A DNA stretch of 50,039 bases. Source: an uncultured Pelagibacteraceae bacterium. GTDB taxonomy: Bacteria; Pseudomonadota; Alphaproteobacteria; Pelagibacterales; Pelagibacteraceae. The stretch is taken from contig CACJSY010000008.1 of the NCBI GenBank assembly GCA_902596205.1, positions 1-50,039 on the forward strand, written 5' to 3'. Below are positions 7,975-16,919 of this stretch, one piece after another. A model generated the notes under the pieces. The model saw only the letters and a program-made list of their open reading frames with translations, had not been told where the DNA came from and ran no database searches. Made by a program: the position numbers and the translations under genes. How positions within the stretch are numbered: position 1 is the stretch's first letter; every line of letters starts with the position of its first letter.

Positions 7975-9249
7975 CTAATTGGCGGTTTTGTTCATGGAGT
8001 CAAAAAAGTCTGCATTATTTTTTGTATTTTTTAATTTAGAAATAAGGAATTCAATGCCGTCCATTGTGCCCATTGGGCTTATGATTCTTCTAAGCACATT
8101 CATTTTTGAAAGATCATCTTTTTCAAAAAGAAGTTCCTCTCTTCTAGTTCCAGATCTAGTTATATCTAATGCAGGGTAAATACGTTTATCAGCAACCTTT
8201 CTATCGAGGATTAATTCTGAATTTCCTGTTCCTTTAAACTCTTCAAAGATTACTTCATCCATTCTGCTTCCTGTGTCAATTAAGGCTGTCGAAATTATAG
8301 TTAGAGAACCACCCTCCTCCACATTTCTTGCAGCCCCAAAAAATCTTTTAGGTCTTTGAAGAGCGTTAGCATCAACTCCTCCAGTTAAAACCTTACCTGA
8401 ACTAGGTATGACTGCGTTATAAGCTCGTCCTAATCTTGTAATAGAGTCCAACAAAATTACTACATCTTTTTTATGTTCAACTAAACGTTTAGCTTTTTCT
8501 ATTACCATCTCAGCTACGGCAACGTGTCTAGATGCAGGTTCATCAAATGTTGATGCAACAACTTCACCTTTTACAGATCTTTGCATATCTGTAACTTCTT
8601 CTGGTCTTTCATCAATTAGTAAAACCATCAAATAACACTCTGGGTGGTTTGCGGTAATTGATTGAGCAATATTCTGTAAGATAATTGTTTTTCCTGCTCT
8701 GGGCGGTGAAACTATTAATGACCTTTGTCCTTTCCCTATTGGGCTCACAAGATCAATAAGTCTTGCAGTGTTATCTGGTTTTTTTTCAACTTTCGTTGTC
8801 TCTACTTCTAATTTAATTCTTTCGTTTGGATAAAGAGGTGTTAAATTATCGAAAGCTATCTTATTCTTACCTTTATCCGTCTCATCAAAGTTAATTTTAT
8901 TTACTTTTAAAAGCGCAAAATATCTCTCTGCATCTTTCGGTCCTCTAATTTCTCCTTCAACAGAATCACCGGTTCTCAAACCAAATCTTCTAATTTGACT
9001 AGGGCTAACATAAATATCATCTGGGCCCGGTAGATAATTTGACTCTATGGCTCTTAAAAAACCAAATCCATCTTGTAATACCTCTAGTACGCCTGTAGCA
9101 GTAATTTGTTCATTTTTTTCGGCTAGTTTTTTTAATATTGCAAAAAGAATTTCTTGCTTCCTTAATGTACTAGGATTTTCAATACCTAATTTTTCAGCCT
9201 CATTAATAAGCTCTGCTGGGTTTTTTTGCTTTAATTCTTGTAAATTCAT
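7975..9249 (-). CDS. rho: Transcription termination factor Rho
   Basis: This 424-residue protein is a full-length Rho helicase. The N-terminal helical domain (residues 1-45) begins [15 protein letters not shown]. The cold-shock-like RNA-binding fold follows with [14 protein letters not shown]. The RecA-like ATPase part carries the Walker A PPRAGKT, the Walker [17 protein letters not shown] with the Q-loop region after it, and the R-loop [21 protein letters not shown]. No insertion domain is present. Rho is likely important here because few intrinsic terminators are visible in the window. It lies downstream of the hem genes on the same strand, a common alphaproteobacterial arrangement near the origin. 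Confidence 0.98.
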   Translation of the reverse strand: MNLQELKQKNPAELINEAEKLGIENPSTLRKQEILFAILKKLAEKNEQITATGVLEVLQDGFGFLRAIESNYLPGPDDIYVSPSQIRRFGLRTGDSVEGEIRGPKDAERYFALLKVNKINFDETDKGKNKIAFDNLTPLYPNERIKLEVETTKVEKKPDNTARLIDLVSPIGKGQRSLIVSPPRAGKTIILQNIAQSITANHPECYLMVLLIDERPEEVTDMQRSVKGEVVASTFDEPASRHVAVAEMVIEKAKRLVEHKKDVVILLDSITRLGRAYNAVIPSSGKVLTGGVDANALQRPKRFFGAARNVEEGGSLTIISTALIDTGSRMDEVIFEEFKGTGNSELILDRKVADKRIYPALDITRSGTRREELLFEKDDLSKMNVLRRIISPMGTMDGIEFLISKLKNTKNNADFFDSMNKTAN

Positions 9250-9312
9250 GAGATTTTATTGATTAAAAGGAAAGTATTAAAAATATATGTTTTTTTTCAA
9301 AAAATTCAAGTC

Positions 9313-9747
9313 CTATATTAAAGGCTTAAATATCACAACAAACACTACAACAATTAGTATAATTGTGGGAACTTCATTAATAATTCTATAAAATCTTGAG
9401 GTCTTACTATTATTTTCTATAGCAAAATCATTAAGGTATTTTCCCAGTAAAAAATGGTAAAAAGTTAGAACTACTACCAAAACAGTCTTTATTTGCATCC
9501 AAAATTCAGTAAATACGCTAAAGCCTAGACTATGTATTAACAAAACACCAAACAACCAGGATAGCAGCATCGCGGGCATCATAATGTAATTATAAAGTCT
9601 TCTTTCCATAATTTTGAAAATATCTTTTTGAGAGTCGTAAGTTGCTTCAGAATGATAGACAAATATTCGCGGAAGATACAGAAGTCCAGCCATCCAAGAT
9701 ATAACAGCTATTAAATGAAGAGATTTAAATAAAAGATACAGATTCAT
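9313..9747 (-). CDS. hemJ: Protoporphyrinogen IX oxidase HemJ
   Basis: This 144-residue membrane protein has four hydrophobic segments and the HemJ signature LHLIAVISWMAGLLYLPR at residues 11-28, containing the conserved His and Arg-ending motif. A second conserved block, WMQIKTVLVVVLTFYH, has the invariant Lys. HemJ oxidises protoporphyrinogen IX to protoporphyrin IX in the inner membrane, replacing HemG or HemY. The gene ends the hemE-hemH-hemJ cluster and abuts hemH with no gap (9747/9748). The product would feed directly into ferrochelatase encoded next door, which supports the assignment. Confidence 0.92.
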   Translation of the reverse strand: MNLYLLFKSLHLIAVISWMAGLLYLPRIFVYHSEATYDSQKDIFKIMERRLYNYIMMPAMLLSWLFGVLLIHSLGFSVFTEFWMQIKTVLVVVLTFYHFLLGKYLNDFAIENNSKTSRFYRIINEVPTIILIVVVFVVIFKPLI

Positions 9748-10740
9748 CTAGATGTATTTTTTAACCAACTTCTCAAATAAATCAATATGATCAGAACTAT
9801 CATTGAGACAAGGTATTAAATCAAAATTTTCTCCTCCGCTTTCTAAGAAACTTTCTCTGCCTTGAATATTAATTTCTTCCAAAGTCTCAACACAATCCGA
9901 AGCAAACCCAGGGCAAATAACTAAAAGATTCCTTATTCCTTTCTTCGGTAAGCTTTCTAGAGTTTTGTCCGTGTATGGTGTTAACCATTCTTGAGGTCCA
10001 AATCTTGACTGAAATGTAGTTTGAATATCAATTAAAGAATATTTTTCTTTCAATAATCTCGTCGTCTTATGACAGTAACAGTGATAAGGGTCTCCCTGAT
10101 CAAAGTACTTTTTAGGTATCCCGTGATAAGAGGAAACAATTAGTTCCGGTTTCCAACTTATTGATTGAATTTTATTCTCAATACTTTTAACAAGCGCATT
10201 AATATATAATTCTTCAGATTCGTAATGTGGAATAATTTGAAGACTTGGTTGCCATCTCATTCTCATTAATGTTCGGTAAACCTCGTCACAAACTGTTGCT
10301 GTTGTAGCTGCAGCATATTGAGGATACAATGGTAGTATAATTATATTCTCGCAGCCCGCTTCTTTTAATAAGTTAAGTTTTAAATTTATACTTGGGTTTC
10401 CGTATCTCATAGCAAAATCTATTATAATATTTTCATTTCCTATTTTTTCTTTTAATTTTATTGCCTGACTTCTTGTAAAATATAAAAGTGGGGACTCGTT
10501 AGTTTCTTTTCTCCATATCTTTTTATATGCATGTGCTGTTTTTGAGGGTCGAAAAGTAAGAATAAATAAGTTTAAAATTATTTGCCAAACTATTGGGTTT
10601 ACTTCTATAACCCTTCTATCAGACAAGAATTCTTTTAAATATTTTCTTATATCCCACCAGTTAGTAGAATCTGGTGTTCCTAGATTTACCAATAAGACAC
10701 CAGTTTTTCCAAATTTTACTTCTGGGTGATCATCTTTCAT
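9748..10740 (-). CDS. hemH: Ferrochelatase
   Basis: This 330-residue enzyme inserts Fe2+ into protoporphyrin IX, the last step of protoheme synthesis. The N-terminal GVLLVNLGTPDS, the central IILPLYPQYAAATTATV, the active-site SSYHGIPKKYFDQGDPYHCYC with the catalytic His, and the later GFASDCVETLEEI (conserved Glu) are characteristic. No C-terminal membrane anchor is present, as in other alphaproteobacteria. It starts two bases after the hemE stop and is contiguous with hemJ, so the three genes are one operon transcribed away from the putative origin. Confidence 0.97.
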   Translation of the reverse strand: MKDDHPEVKFGKTGVLLVNLGTPDSTNWWDIRKYLKEFLSDRRVIEVNPIVWQIILNLFILTFRPSKTAHAYKKIWRKETNESPLLYFTRSQAIKLKEKIGNENIIIDFAMRYGNPSINLKLNLLKEAGCENIIILPLYPQYAAATTATVCDEVYRTLMRMRWQPSLQIIPHYESEELYINALVKSIENKIQSISWKPELIVSSYHGIPKKYFDQGDPYHCYCHKTTRLLKEKYSLIDIQTTFQSRFGPQEWLTPYTDKTLESLPKKGIRNLLVICPGFASDCVETLEEINIQGRESFLESGGENFDLIPCLNDSSDHIDLFEKLVKKYI

Positions 10741-10742
10741 GA

Positions 10743-11747
10743 TTAATACTTTCTATAAAAATTTATTAATTTCTCAACTTTATCCGGGTCTGTCTCAGGA
10801 AGCAAACCATGTCCAAGATTAAATACGTAAGGTGTATCATTAAATATATTCAAGTATTTTTCAGTATTTTTAATTATCTGACTTTCATTCGATAGTAAAA
10901 TTTTAGGATCTAGACCACCTTGAATCACTACGTTCTTTAAATTTTGTTTGGCCCAACTAGGGTCTATAGTATAATCCAAATTGATACCGTGCGGTTTAAC
11001 AATATCGTTGAATTTTTTGTAATTCTTTCCAATACCTTTTGGGAAACATACAACAGGTATATTATTTTCCTTACAAAAGTCGACAAGTCTTAAGTTGGGG
11101 TTAATGCAATAATTAACCAAATCTTTCTCTGGTATTAAGCCAGCCCAAGAGTCAAAAATTTGAATAACGTCCGCACCTGCTTTAATTTGGTTATCAATAT
11201 GGACACAAAGATATTCGTGTAATTTATCTATAATTTGATCGATATCAGATTTTTTTGAATTAATCTTTTCAAGATTAACATTATTTTTATCTAATTTTAC
11301 CCCATACATGTAAATTAACAAAGTCCAAGGTGCCCCTATAAAAGCTATCAAAGATTTTTTTTTATCCAATTTTTTCCTAGTTTTTCCTATAGATAAATAA
11401 ACTGGTTCTAATTTCTTGGTAAATGAAATTTTATTATTATCGAAAAATTTTTTTTTATCAAATTTTTCTAATATCGGCCCTTTATCTTTAATAAATTTTA
11501 CTTTCTGCCCAGTGGCGTGTGGCACCATAAGTATATCTGAAAAAATTATTGCTGAGTCTAAATCAAATCTTTTGATAGGTTGCAAAGTGATTTCGGAACT
11601 TAATTCACTATTTAAACAAAGTTTTATAAAATCTTGATTTTGAGATCTAATTTTTCTAAATTCTGGAAGATATCTACCAGCTTGTCTCATAAACCAAACT
11701 GATTTACAAATATTTTTATTTATTAAGATTTTTTTTAGATTACTCAT
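10743..11747 (-). CDS. hemE: Uroporphyrinogen decarboxylase
   Basis: This 334-residue TIM-barrel enzyme decarboxylates uroporphyrinogen III to coproporphyrinogen III. The N-terminal signature SVWFMRQAGRYLPEFRKIR contains the substrate-binding Arg residues. IFSDILMVPHA holds the conserved Asp, FIGAPWTLLIYM is a core block, and FNLGHGLLPETDP near the C-terminus carries the conserved His. It is the first gene of the heme operon. In Caulobacter and Rickettsia the origin lies between hemE and an RP001 homologue; the same pair flanks the AT-rich gap here. Confidence 0.97.
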   Translation of the reverse strand: MSNLKKILINKNICKSVWFMRQAGRYLPEFRKIRSQNQDFIKLCLNSELSSEITLQPIKRFDLDSAIIFSDILMVPHATGQKVKFIKDKGPILEKFDKKKFFDNNKISFTKKLEPVYLSIGKTRKKLDKKKSLIAFIGAPWTLLIYMYGVKLDKNNVNLEKINSKKSDIDQIIDKLHEYLCVHIDNQIKAGADVIQIFDSWAGLIPEKDLVNYCINPNLRLVDFCKENNIPVVCFPKGIGKNYKKFNDIVKPHGINLDYTIDPSWAKQNLKNVVIQGGLDPKILLSNESQIIKNTEKYLNIFNDTPYVFNLGHGLLPETDPDKVEKLINFYRKY

Positions 11748-12017
11748 TAAATAAATAAAGTTTATTAACTTAGTTAGTGTTGTAGGTCTTGTTAATTAGT
11801 TATATAACGATTTTTACAACTTTTATACAAGGCTAGGTTAATAAGTTTTATTGGATTTCCTCGTTTTTAAGTTTTTATTCATTTTATAAACACTAAAAAA
11901 ACATTATTATCAACATTTAACAAATTGTTTAAATATTGTTGATTATTGTTAATTATTTTTTTGAAATGCGAACAGAAATGTAAAACATGAACCTGTCAAT
12001 ATTTTATTAACATAGAT
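11748..12017. other. Candidate chromosomal replication origin (oriC)
   Basis: This 270-base non-coding gap between divergent hemE and the DUF299 (RP001-like) gene is the position of the mapped origin in Caulobacter crescentus and the proposed one in Rickettsia. It is extremely AT-rich. It holds a DnaA-box-like TTATCAACA (11907-11915, one mismatch to TTATCCACA), a weaker TTATAAACA (11884-11892), and several TGTTRATTA-type elements at 11790-11798, 11937-11945 and 11947-11955. TTATTAACA is at 12004-12012. An imperfect inverted repeat spans 11911-11941. It must also contain the promoters of both flanking operons. The origin role is inferred from synteny. Confidence 0.6.
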
Positions 12018-12836
12018 ATGAACGAAAAATACAATGTATATCTTGTGTCTGACTCTACTGGTGAAACCTTAGATAGAATATTTTTATCCCTCAAGTCACA
12101 GTTTGCAAACTTTGAGTATGAAAAAAAAGAATTTGCTTTCATAAGAACTGAACAACAGATTGATAAAATTATAAATGAGTGCAATAAAATCAACAATTCT
12201 ATTATCTTATATACTATTGTTGAAACTAAATTGGCTAAGTATTTGGCAAGTCAAAGCGAGAAAAATACCGTTCCATGTTTTGGTGTATTAGGAAATTTAA
12301 TCCTAAGCTTTTCAAAACTTTTAAATCAAAAGGCAATTCATAAACCAAGCGCTCAACACGTTTTAGATGAAGATTATTATAAGAGGATTGAAGCTATTCA
12401 GTTTACAATGACACATGATGACGGAAAAAAAGTAGACGATATTAATGAAGCAGATGTTGTTTTGTTAGGCGTAAGCAGAACAAGCAAAACACCTACCTCA
12501 ATTTATTTAGCCAATAGGGGATATAAAACTGTCAATATTCCTTTAGTGCTTGACCAAAAAATTCCTGAGGATTTGAAATCAAATCAAAACTCATGCATCA
12601 TTGGTTTAATTGCTGATCCTGAAAGGCTCTCTGATATTAGACGTAACCGAGTAGCAATAATGAAAGATCAAAATTTAAAAGAATATACTGATTTGGACTC
12701 AATCAAGAAGGAAGTTGAAGATTCAAAAAATTTGTTTAAAAAGAACAACTGGCCTATCATTGATGTAACCAGGAGATCTGTCGAAGAAACGGCTGCCTCT
12801 ATATTAAAAATTATTGAAATTAAAAAAAATAAATGA
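12018..12836 (+). CDS. Pyruvate, phosphate/water dikinase regulatory protein (DUF299, RP001 family)
   Basis: This 272-residue protein belongs to the DUF299 kinase/pyrophosphorylase family, which switches pyruvate phosphate dikinase (or PEP synthase) off by ADP-dependent phosphorylation and on by phosphate-dependent dephosphorylation. The N-terminal VYLVSDSTGETLD and the P-loop GVSRTSKTPTSIYLANRG are diagnostic. The C-terminal DVTRRSVEETA is also conserved. It is the homologue of Rickettsia RP001 and of the gene beside the Caulobacter origin. It leads an operon in which maf, aroE, coaE and dnaQ follow with short overlaps. Whether the target is PPDK or PpsA cannot be decided from this window. 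Confidence 0.93.
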   Translation: MNEKYNVYLVSDSTGETLDRIFLSLKSQFANFEYEKKEFAFIRTEQQIDKIINECNKINNSIILYTIVETKLAKYLASQSEKNTVPCFGVLGNLILSFSKLLNQKAIHKPSAQHVLDEDYYKRIEAIQFTMTHDDGKKVDDINEADVVLLGVSRTSKTPTSIYLANRGYKTVNIPLVLDQKIPEDLKSNQNSCIIGLIADPERLSDIRRNRVAIMKDQNLKEYTDLDSIKKEVEDSKNLFKKNNWPIIDVTRRSVEETAASILKIIEIKKNK

Positions 12837-13417
12837 AAATAATCTTAGCTTCTAAAAGTGGAGTGAGAAAACAAATATTGGATAATCATAACATAGACAA
12901 TGAAGTAATAGTGTCAAATGTTGATGAAGAAGAAGTTAAACAATCTCTCTTGGCTGAGGGAGCAAATCCCTTAGATATTTCCAAAAATCTTGCAGAGATT
13001 AAATCTATAAGAGTAAGTAGTAAACATCCCGATCGAATCGTAATTGGAGCGGACAGCGTTATATCCCTTAATGAAGAATTAATTAACAAACCCAATTCTA
13101 GAGAAGAAGCTTATACTATTTTAAAAAAACTAAATAATTTAAAGCATTATTTAATAAGTTCAGTTTGTATATCTAAAAATGGTGCTATGATCTGGAATCA
13201 CACAGATTCATCTGAATTAAAAATGAAAAATTTGACAGATGATGAATTATTAAAATATTTAAGCAAAATAGAGACAAAAACACTTCTTGATTATGGTGTT
13301 TATCAAATTGAAGCAGGCGGATTAGAACTTTTCGAGTATGTGAAAGGTGATAAAAATTCAATTATGGGATTGCCCGTGAAAGAAATTTCAAATTATATTA
13401 AACAATTGAAAATATGA
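12833..13417 (+). CDS. maf: Maf-family nucleotide pyrophosphatase
   Basis: This 194-residue protein is a Maf/YhdE-like nucleoside triphosphate pyrophosphatase, thought to clean modified nucleotides or act at septation. Family motifs are IILASKSGVRKQIL at the N-terminus (usually S-x-S-x-R-R), GADSVISLNEELINKP in the middle with the catalytic Asp, and a C-terminal SIMGLPVKEI. Its ATG overlaps the DUF299 stop by four bases (ATGA) and its own stop overlaps aroE in the same way. Which subgroup-specific substrate it uses (dTTP/UTP or m7GTP) is not clear by eye. Confidence 0.92.
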   Translation: MKIILASKSGVRKQILDNHNIDNEVIVSNVDEEEVKQSLLAEGANPLDISKNLAEIKSIRVSSKHPDRIVIGADSVISLNEELINKPNSREEAYTILKKLNNLKHYLISSVCISKNGAMIWNHTDSSELKMKNLTDDELLKYLSKIETKTLLDYGVYQIEAGGLELFEYVKGDKNSIMGLPVKEISNYIKQLKI

Positions 13418-14235
13418 AAAAAAGCTTTGGCATAATAGGAAGTCCTATAAAACATTCTCTTTCACCAGTTTTACATAAATATTGGTTTGATAAATATAAT
13501 CTTAAAGCAGACTATTCTATCATTGAAGCGAAGGATAATGATCTATCTCAAATAATAAATAGGATAAGAGATGGTTCTCTATCTGGGATAAACGTAACAC
13601 TGCCTTTTAAACAAAAAATTATAAATCACGTTGATAAGGTTATAAATGATGCTGAGCTAACTGGATCAGTAAATACAATTCTTTTAGACGGAAATAAATC
13701 AATCATTGGAGAAAATACCGATGTATTTGGATTGCAAGCAGCTTATCTTAAAGAGATCTACGAGAGTTCAAATAAAAAAGCTTTAGTTATAGGTGCTGGG
13801 GGTGTATCACCCTCAGTAATATTATCCCTTCAAAAATCTTCAATAAGAAATATTACATTAACTAATAGAACTAACGAAAAATGCATATTTCTAAAAAAGA
13901 AATTTAATTTTATAAATATTTTGCCTTGGGAAAAATTACAATCAGAAATAAAGAATTTTGATATTATAGTAAATGCCACCAGTCTTGGATTGAAAGATGG
14001 AGAAGATTTTAATTTTAATTTCTCTAGTACTAAAGAAAATGTGATATATATCGACACTATTTATAACCCATTGGAAACAAAGACTTTTAAATTTCTTAAA
14101 GAGGAAGGAAAAAAAGTTTTTAATGGTTTAGATATGTTTATTTATCAAGGCCAAAAATCGTTTTATTTATGGAATAAGATTAATCCTGAAATTGATGATG
14201 GATTAATACAGTTATTAAATTCAAAACTTAAATGA
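13414..14235 (+). CDS. aroE: Shikimate dehydrogenase
   Basis: This 273-residue enzyme reduces 3-dehydroshikimate with NADPH in the aromatic amino acid pathway. The substrate-binding GSPIKHSLSPVLHKYW opens the protein, NVTLPFKQKI holds the catalytic Lys, GENTDVFGL holds the catalytic Asp, and the Rossmann part contains VIGAGGVSPSVI and NATSLGL. The coenzyme basic patch appears as TNRTNEK. Length and order fit AroE. It overlaps maf by four bases and coaE by four bases inside the origin-proximal operon. Confidence 0.96.
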   Translation: MKKSFGIIGSPIKHSLSPVLHKYWFDKYNLKADYSIIEAKDNDLSQIINRIRDGSLSGINVTLPFKQKIINHVDKVINDAELTGSVNTILLDGNKSIIGENTDVFGLQAAYLKEIYESSNKKALVIGAGGVSPSVILSLQKSSIRNITLTNRTNEKCIFLKKKFNFINILPWEKLQSEIKNFDIIVNATSLGLKDGEDFNFNFSSTKENVIYIDTIYNPLETKTFKFLKEEGKKVFNGLDMFIYQGQKSFYLWNKINPEIDDGLIQLLNSKLK

Positions 14236-14798
14236 TAAAAGTTGGTATTACAGGATCTCTGGCGTCAGGAAAAACTACAGCTAGTAAGATTTTATCTTAC
14301 AGAAGAGGCCCACTTTTCAGCGCAGATAAAGTAGTTAGAGAACTTTATCAAAAAAGAGATTTTAAAAATACGCTCTATAAAAAATTTAATTTAAAAAGTA
14401 AAAATAAGATTAAAATTAACTTAAAAAAAAAGATTTTAATGGACAGCAAAAATATAAGAAAATTAGAAAAAATTATTCACCCTCTTGTAAGAAATCGCAT
14501 GAAAAGCTTCACTTACAAAAATAAAGAAAGAAAAATCCTATTTTTTGAAATACCACTTTTAATTGAGAGCAAACTTATGAAGAACTTTGATGTGATTATA
14601 TTTATTAAAGCGAGAAAAAAAATTAGGTTAAAAAGATTTTTATCGAAAAATGGAAATAAAAAAATCTTTAATTTATTAGATAACAAACAACTAAGTGAGA
14701 GAAAAAAGATTAAATATTGTGATTATGTAGTTGTTAATGAAAATAACATTAAGATTTTAAAGCGAAAATTATTAACTATAATCAAAAATTATGAATGA
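14232..14798 (+). CDS. coaE: Dephospho-CoA kinase
   Basis: This 188-residue kinase phosphorylates dephospho-CoA in the final step of CoA synthesis. The P-loop GSLASGKTTASKIL lies at the very N-terminus, FSADKVVRELYQ contains the conserved Asp, HPLVRNRM is the substrate-binding region, and FFEIPLLIES is the conserved IPLL block. The protein is exceptionally lysine-rich and the lid region is shorter than in enterobacterial enzymes, consistent with a streamlined genome. It overlaps aroE by four and dnaQ by eight bases. Confidence 0.94.
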   Translation: MIKVGITGSLASGKTTASKILSYRRGPLFSADKVVRELYQKRDFKNTLYKKFNLKSKNKIKINLKKKILMDSKNIRKLEKIIHPLVRNRMKSFTYKNKERKILFFEIPLLIESKLMKNFDVIIFIKARKKIRLKRFLSKNGNKKIFNLLDNKQLSERKKIKYCDYVVVNENNIKILKRKLLTIIKNYE

Positions 14799-15450
14799 AG
14801 TTTTTTTAGACACTGAAACAACAGGATTAAAATTTAGAGAAGGTCATAGAATAGTTGAGATTGCTTGCATAGAAACTAAAGATTTAATACCAACTGGAAA
14901 TATATTCCATAAGTTTATTAACCCAATGAGAAGTGTGCCAGAAGAAGCATTTAAAATTCATGGATTTTCAGAACAATTTCTACAAGATAAAGAAACCTTT
15001 GATCAAATAGCAGATGATTTTTTAAAATTTATAAAAGATAAAAAAATTATTATTCATAATGCCCCTTTTGATTTAGGGTTTTTAGACGGTGAACTAGCAT
15101 TATTGAAAAAACAAAAAATTGAAAAAAAATTGGTTACAGACTCTTTAGAACTCGCTAGAAATAAATTTCCTGGAACTTCTAATTCTCTAGATTCATTATG
15201 TAAAAGATTTAATATAGACTTATCAAAAAGAACAAAGCACAATGCTCTCTTAGATTGTGATCTCTTGAGAGAAGTTTATATCAACTTGTTAGATGTTAAA
15301 GAACCTAAGTTCAATCTTTCAAATAACTCTTCAGATCAAAACTTTAATAAGACGAATAATTACAATAAATTAATTTTAAAGATTTCTGATCATGAATTAA
15401 GAAAGCATAAAAATTTTTTAAAATCTGAATTGAAAAAAAACTTTTATTGA
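14791..15450 (+). CDS. dnaQ: DNA polymerase III epsilon subunit (3'-5' proofreading exonuclease)
   Basis: This 219-residue DEDDh exonuclease supplies proofreading for the replicative polymerase. Exo I is FLDTETTGL, Exo II is IIHNAPFDLGFLDGEL, and Exo III is KHNALLDCDLLREVY with the catalytic His. The roughly 55 C-terminal residues are lysine- and asparagine-rich and would hold the alpha-subunit contact. It closes the DUF299-maf-aroE-coaE-dnaQ operon and runs tail to tail into secB with a seven-base overlap. The epsilon subunit and the delta subunit (holA, 35.0-36.0 kb) are the replisome genes in this window. Confidence 0.95.
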   Translation: MNEVFLDTETTGLKFREGHRIVEIACIETKDLIPTGNIFHKFINPMRSVPEEAFKIHGFSEQFLQDKETFDQIADDFLKFIKDKKIIIHNAPFDLGFLDGELALLKKQKIEKKLVTDSLELARNKFPGTSNSLDSLCKRFNIDLSKRTKHNALLDCDLLREVYINLLDVKEPKFNLSNNSSDQNFNKTNNYNKLILKISDHELRKHKNFLKSELKKNFY

Positions 15451-15863
15451 AATTTTTTCATCTTATAAAGTTTTTCAAAATCTACTGACTCATTTATCTT
15501 TACATCTTTAAAACCAGAATTCTCAAATAAAAAAATGAATATCTTTCTCAGTTCTGGGTATATTCTAGAAGGCACTTCAATCAGAATAATTCTTTCCAGT
15601 TCTTCTTTAGTTAATTTATCTTTTTCTAATTGTATTATTGATGCATAAACAATTTTTGTAGCAATTTTTTCAAAATCATCCTTAACTGGTATTAGACTAA
15701 GGCTTATTAGAACTTCTATTATATTTTGCTTAGATTGAGAGCTCTTTATATCAATATTAATCTTATAATTTGATATATCTTTAGATAGCAAAAAAAAAGT
15801 CTTTGAATTAGGAATATCAAAATTTAAATCCTTTATGTATTTTCCAATGATTTTATAATTCAT
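15444..15863 (-). CDS. secB: Protein-export chaperone SecB
   Basis: This 139-residue protein is a divergent SecB, the tetrameric chaperone that keeps preproteins unfolded for SecA. The N-terminal YIKDLNFDIPN, the central LEKDKLTKEELERIILIEVP, the RIYPELRKIFIFL stretch and the C-terminal SVDFEKLYKMK correspond to conserved SecB blocks. Identity to classical SecB is modest and the protein is lysine-rich. Position supports the call, since secB follows dnaQ near the origin in other alphaproteobacteria. It overlaps fxsA at its 5' end by 11 bases and dnaQ at its 3' end by seven. Confidence 0.85.
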   Translation of the reverse strand: MNYKIIGKYIKDLNFDIPNSKTFFLLSKDISNYKINIDIKSSQSKQNIIEVLISLSLIPVKDDFEKIATKIVYASIIQLEKDKLTKEELERIILIEVPSRIYPELRKIFIFLFENSGFKDVKINESVDFEKLYKMKKFQ

Positions 15864-16272
15864 CTTTTTTATTATCTACAATCTCGCCGTCTATAATTTT
15901 ATTTTGACTTTCATTACTCGTTTTAGTTTTATCCTTAATAATAAATCTAAATAAGATTTTTCTTGTAAAAGGGATTAACAATAAAAAACCTATAACGTCG
16001 GTAAAAAACCCGGGTACAATTAATAACAAAGCCGCTAGAGCAATTGAGGCACCAGAAATGACTTCGTAAATTGGTATTTTATTTCGATACAAATTAATCA
16101 TACCTGATTTAAGAGTTTGTATTCCTTGAAGTTTTGCAAAATACACGCCAATTATTGCAGTTAAAAAAACTAAGCCAATGGTGTTTAAAGCCCCCACTTC
16201 CGCCCCTACTTTAATCATTAAATATATTTCTATGGCCGGAAGGCATATAAATATGAGAAAAAATGGGTTCAT
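15853..16272 (-). CDS. fxsA: FxsA family membrane protein
   Basis: This 139-residue protein has the FxsA layout. There is a first helix with FLIFICLPAIEIYLMIKVG, a second after GALNTIGLVFLTAIIGVYFAK, a short loop, and a hydrophobic pair around ALAALLLIVPGFFTDVIGFL. The final 30 residues are charged and cytoplasmic. FxsA was named for suppression of phage T7 exclusion by F plasmid in E. coli; its normal function is not known. The gene sits upstream of secB with an 11-base overlap, forming a two-gene operon divergent from the Tim44-like gene. Confidence 0.88.
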   Translation of the reverse strand: MNPFFLIFICLPAIEIYLMIKVGAEVGALNTIGLVFLTAIIGVYFAKLQGIQTLKSGMINLYRNKIPIYEVISGASIALAALLLIVPGFFTDVIGFLLLIPFTRKILFRFIIKDKTKTSNESQNKIIDGEIVDNKKDEL

Positions 16273-16316
16273 TTGTCTAATATAAAAATATATGATTAAT
16301 GTATAATTATCAAATT

Positions 16317-16919
16317 ATGAGTAACAGTTTTGGATATTTGGACATTATTTTATTAGGAATGATAGCAGGCTTTATCATTTTACGCCTAAGAAGTATTTTA
16401 GGTAGAAAGACAGGTCATGAGTCGAAAGTGTACCCAAATTTTGCAGAGAAGAGATTTAATGTCCCAAAAACCGAAGTAAAACCTGCTGAACAAAATCACG
16501 AAGTTCTAGAAGGTAAAGATAAAAAAGAGTTTTTAAAAGGAGCTGAAGTTGCTTATGAAACAATTTTAACAGCATTTGCTAATGGTGAAGTCAAAAAGTT
16601 TAAAGGATTATTAACACCTACGATGAATAGAAATTTTTCTGACGCTATTGAGTCTAGAAATTTAGAGAAAATAAAATCAGAGTTTACTTTCATTGGTATT
16701 AAAGAGTCTTCTTTAGAAAAATATGAAAAAATAAGAGATGATTTATATGCAACTGTGAAATTTGTGGCTGAGGTAATTTCATTTAAAAAAGATAAAGATA
16801 ATAAAATTATAGAGGGTAATCCTGATAAAATAAAGTATGTCTCGGATGTTTGGAAATTTAAAAAAAATATAAAGATTAATAGCCCTAATTGGTATTTAGC
16901 CGAAATTATTAGTAAGTGA
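16317..16919 (+). CDS. Tim44-like domain protein (TimA-type)
   Basis: This 200-residue protein has one N-terminal membrane helix (about residues 5-25) followed by a linker and a Tim44-like domain (about residues 60-200) with FLKGAEVAYETILTAFANG and a C-terminal WKFKKNIKINSPNWYLAEI. Alphaproteobacterial homologues are the bacterial relatives of mitochondrial Tim44 and are inferred to act at the inner membrane. The start at 16317 is preferred because it matches the family N-terminus; an ATG six codons upstream at 16299 is also in frame. It is divergent from fxsA-secB and overlaps the smr start by four bases. Confidence 0.85.
   Translation: MSNSFGYLDIILLGMIAGFIILRLRSILGRKTGHESKVYPNFAEKRFNVPKTEVKPAEQNHEVLEGKDKKEFLKGAEVAYETILTAFANGEVKKFKGLLTPTMNRNFSDAIESRNLEKIKSEFTFIGIKESSLEKYEKIRDDLYATVKFVAEVISFKKDKDNKIIEGNPDKIKYVSDVWKFKKNIKINSPNWYLAEIISK

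Noticed and set aside
11917-11934. A CtrA-like site (TTAA-N7-TTAA) in the putative origin
   Set aside because: The TTAA pair at this position is separated by eight bases, not seven, and TTAA is frequent in such AT-rich DNA.
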